From contig BTRF01000033.1 of NCBI GenBank assembly GCA_036986255.1, positions 1-6,892 on the forward strand: DNA of 6,892 nt, given 5' to 3'. Below the pieces are notes generated by a model. The model did no database searches. It saw only the letters and a program-made list of their open reading frames with translations, and was not told the origin of the DNA. A program made the position numbers and the translations under genes. Shown here in pieces: positions 5,298 to 6,892 of this stretch (its first letter is position 1; every line of letters begins with the position of its first letter). This DNA is from BTRF01 sp036986255 (GTDB lineage Bacteria > Patescibacteriota > WWE3 > 9FT-COMBO-53-11).

Positions 5298-6892
5298 ATG
5301 CAGACCTTTGACCACCGCAAAGTCGATAAGAAATGGCAAAAGGAGTGGGAGAAGCTTAAGCTTTACCGCGCCGTAGACCGCCCTTTTGGACGAAGAGGGC
5401 GGGGGAAGTACTACCTCTTGGTCGAGTTCCCTTACCCCTCCGGGGAACGCTTGCATGTGGGGCATGGGAGGAGCTACAGCTGTTTTGATGCCGTGGCCCG
5501 TTTGCAGAGGATGAGGGGGTATAACGTTCTCTTTCCCATCGGTTGGGACGCCTTTGGCCTTCCGGCCGAGAATTATGCCATTAAGACGGGGGTTCATCCC
5601 CGCGTTACTACCAAAAAGAACATCGATAATGCTAGAAAGCAGGCTAAGTCTTGGGGGCTCTCCTTTGATTGGACGCGGGAGATTAGCACCACCGATCCCG
5701 AGTACTATAAATGGACTCAGTGGATCTTCCTTCAGCTCTTCAAGAAGGGGTTGGCCTACAAAGCTGAGAAGGCGGTCAACTGGTGCCCCTCGTGCCGAAT
5801 CAATTTGGCCCAGGAAGAGGTGGTGCAGGGGGCTTGCGAGCGCTGCGGTGCTCCGGTGGAGCGGCGGATGCAGAGCCAGTGGATTCTGAAAATTACTTCC
5901 TACGCCGACCGCCTTTTGGACGATCTGAAATTAGTTGACTACCGGGAGGACATCAAACGGCAGCAGATTAATTGGATTGGACGATCCGAAGGAGCGGTAG
6001 TTAAATTTGAAGTTAGAGATTCGGAGTTAGAGATTCCCGTGTTCACCACGCGGGTTGATACCCTTTTTGGGGCCACTTTTCTGGTTCTTTCTCCTGAGAA
6101 AGCTCAGGATTACCTGCCGCAAATGCTCCGGAAGGAGAAAGCCGCTGTGGAGAGGTATATTCGAGTGGCGCTAAATAAATCCGAGCTTCAAAGGCAGGAG
6201 GAAGTGAAGGACAAGACCGGGGTTTTTACGGGGGTTTTTGCCCACCACCCCTTAACGGGGGATGAAATTCCCGTTTGGGTGGCCGACTTCGTTTTGGCCG
6301 GGCATGGTACGGGAGCGATCATGGCCGTTCCAGCCCATGATCAGCGGGACTTTGAGTTTGCTAAAAAGTACGGTTTGCCCATCCAAGAGGTAATCAAGAA
6401 TAGCGGGGAGTCCCGCTTCCCAAAGGAATCTTTTGAAGGGGAGGGTGAGTTGGTGAATTCTGGTTCGTTCGACGGCTTGCACTCACGCGAGGCGGCTGAC
6501 AAAATAAGTTCCCTCCTTATCAAGAAAAACCAAGCCGAGAAGGCGGTGACTTACAAGCTTAGAGACTGGGTTTTCTCCCGCCAGCACTATTGGGGAGAGC
6601 CGATTCCTATCATCTACTGCCGAAACTGTTGGAAGAGATCAGGGATCAAAGATCAGGGATCAGAGCTGAGAGAGGGCTACGACTATGTCCTTATCGGAGG
6701 AAAGGAGTACGCCATTGTTCCCGTTCCGGAGGAGGACCTTCCGGTCGAGCTTCCCCATGTTGCGAAATACAAACCTATGGAGACCGGCGAATCCCCCTTG
6801 GCGGCGATTAAGAGGTGGGTGAAGGTCCCCTGTCCCTCATGTGGTAAGCAGGCGAGAAGGGAGACTGATACGAGGCCGAACTGGGCCGGGTC
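5298..6892 (+). CDS. leuS: Leucyl-tRNA synthetase, 5' part (runs off the window)
   Basis: The cytoplasmic class I enzyme attaches leucine to tRNA-Leu. 531 codons plus 2 bases are present; the family usually has about 800-900 residues, so the KMSKS loop and anticodon-binding domain lie beyond the window. The N-terminus MQTFDHRKVDKKWQKEWE is typical and fixes the start. Visible parts are HVGH (53-56, HIGH motif), PIGWDAFGLPAENYA (80-94), a zinc knuckle CPSC/CERC (163-166, 180-183), and a CP1 editing domain with FTTRVDT (249-255) and AVPAHDQRDFEFA (343-355). The catalytic-domain return is WVFSRQHYWGEPIP (424-437), and CRNC/CPSC (441-444, 512-515) form a second zinc-ribbon-like pair. The usual TTRPDT has Val for Pro at 253. 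About 27 extra residues lie between CRNCW and VPVPEEDLP (446-472). Two 28-nt repeat tracts lie in the gene. Identification is secure. Confidence 0.96.
   Translation, partial: MQTFDHRKVDKKWQKEWEKLKLYRAVDRPFGRRGRGKYYLLVEFPYPSGERLHVGHGRSYSCFDAVARLQRMRGYNVLFPIGWDAFGLPAENYAIKTGVHPRVTTKKNIDNARKQAKSWGLSFDWTREISTTDPEYYKWTQWIFLQLFKKGLAYKAEKAVNWCPSCRINLAQEEVVQGACERCGAPVERRMQSQWILKITSYADRLLDDLKLVDYREDIKRQQINWIGRSEGAVVKFEVRDSELEIPVFTTRVDTLFGATFLVLSPEKAQDYLPQMLRKEKAAVERYIRVALNKSELQRQEEVKDKTGVFTGVFAHHPLTGDEIPVWVADFVLAGHGTGAIMAVPAHDQRDFEFAKKYGLPIQEVIKNSGESRFPKESFEGEGELVNSGSFDGLHSREAADKISSLLIKKNQAEKAVTYKLRDWVFSRQHYWGEPIPIIYCRNCWKRSGIKDQGSELREGYDYVLIGGKEYAIVPVPEEDLPVELPHVAKYKPMETGESPLAAIKRWVKVPCPSCGKQARRETDTRPNWAG
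6009..6036 (+). repeat. 14-nt tandem duplication inside leuS
   Basis: GAAGTTAGAGATTC is followed directly by GGAGTTAGAGATTC, a 13/14 match. Each half may be two related heptamers. It encodes residues 238-246 and the next codon, just before the editing-domain motif FTTR. The period is not a multiple of three, so the two copies are read in different frames. Confidence 0.7.
6637..6664 (+). repeat. Four tandem heptamers inside leuS
   Basis: The tract reads as GATCAGG, GATCAAA, GATCAGG and GATCAGA, four units of a GATCARR heptamer. It encodes residues 447-456 and falls inside an apparent 27-residue insertion between the two cysteine pairs of the second zinc-ribbon-like element. The reading frame stays open throughout. 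Confidence 0.75.

Overview
This window looks like a chromosomal housekeeping region from a bacterium of the Candidate Phyla Radiation (Patescibacteria). That assignment is an inference. It rests on a compact Rho without the usual N-terminal helix bundle, a membrane O-antigen-ligase-like protein fused to TPRs, weak or absent Shine-Dalgarno sequences, promoters that rely on an extended -10, and short intergenic regions. Translation fits the standard bacterial code: the complete genes end in TAG or TAA, with no in-frame TGA. No phage, IS, integrase or CRISPR locus is visible.

Layout. Bases 1-145 hold the rho promoter and a leader with a strong hairpin. rho (146-1318, +) is followed by a probable intrinsic terminator and a short leader for a membrane-anchored LysM/M23 peptidase (1446-2660, +). 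Bases 2644-2820 contain an array of paired hairpins beginning inside the stop codon of the peptidase gene. Next, on the minus strand, is an RNA-gene cluster under one extended -10 promoter. In transcription order it has a 61-nt tRNA-like structure (3075-3015), tRNA-Ala(GGC) (3011-2936) and tRNA-Ala(CGC) (2907-2832). A 660-residue Wzy/O-antigen-ligase-like protein with C-terminal TPRs lies on the minus strand (3224-5206). It diverges across a 91-bp intergenic region from leuS (5298 to beyond the window end, +).

How the parts fit. Rho, LeuRS and the alanine tRNAs are core transcription and translation functions. The M23 peptidase and the Wzy-like protein act at the cell envelope. The peptidase transcript and the tRNA transcript converge on the hairpin array, so the array could serve as a two-way 3'-end or terminator element. 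No gene-free stretch exceeds 300 bases. The longest, 3076-3223, holds the tRNA promoter and a small hairpin.

The least ordinary signals are the double-hairpin array with changing arms but preserved pairing, the tRNA-like minihelix carrying the G3:U70 alanine identity pair, the apparently leaderless leuS mRNA, and two 28-nt, heptamer-related repeats inside the leuS coding sequence.
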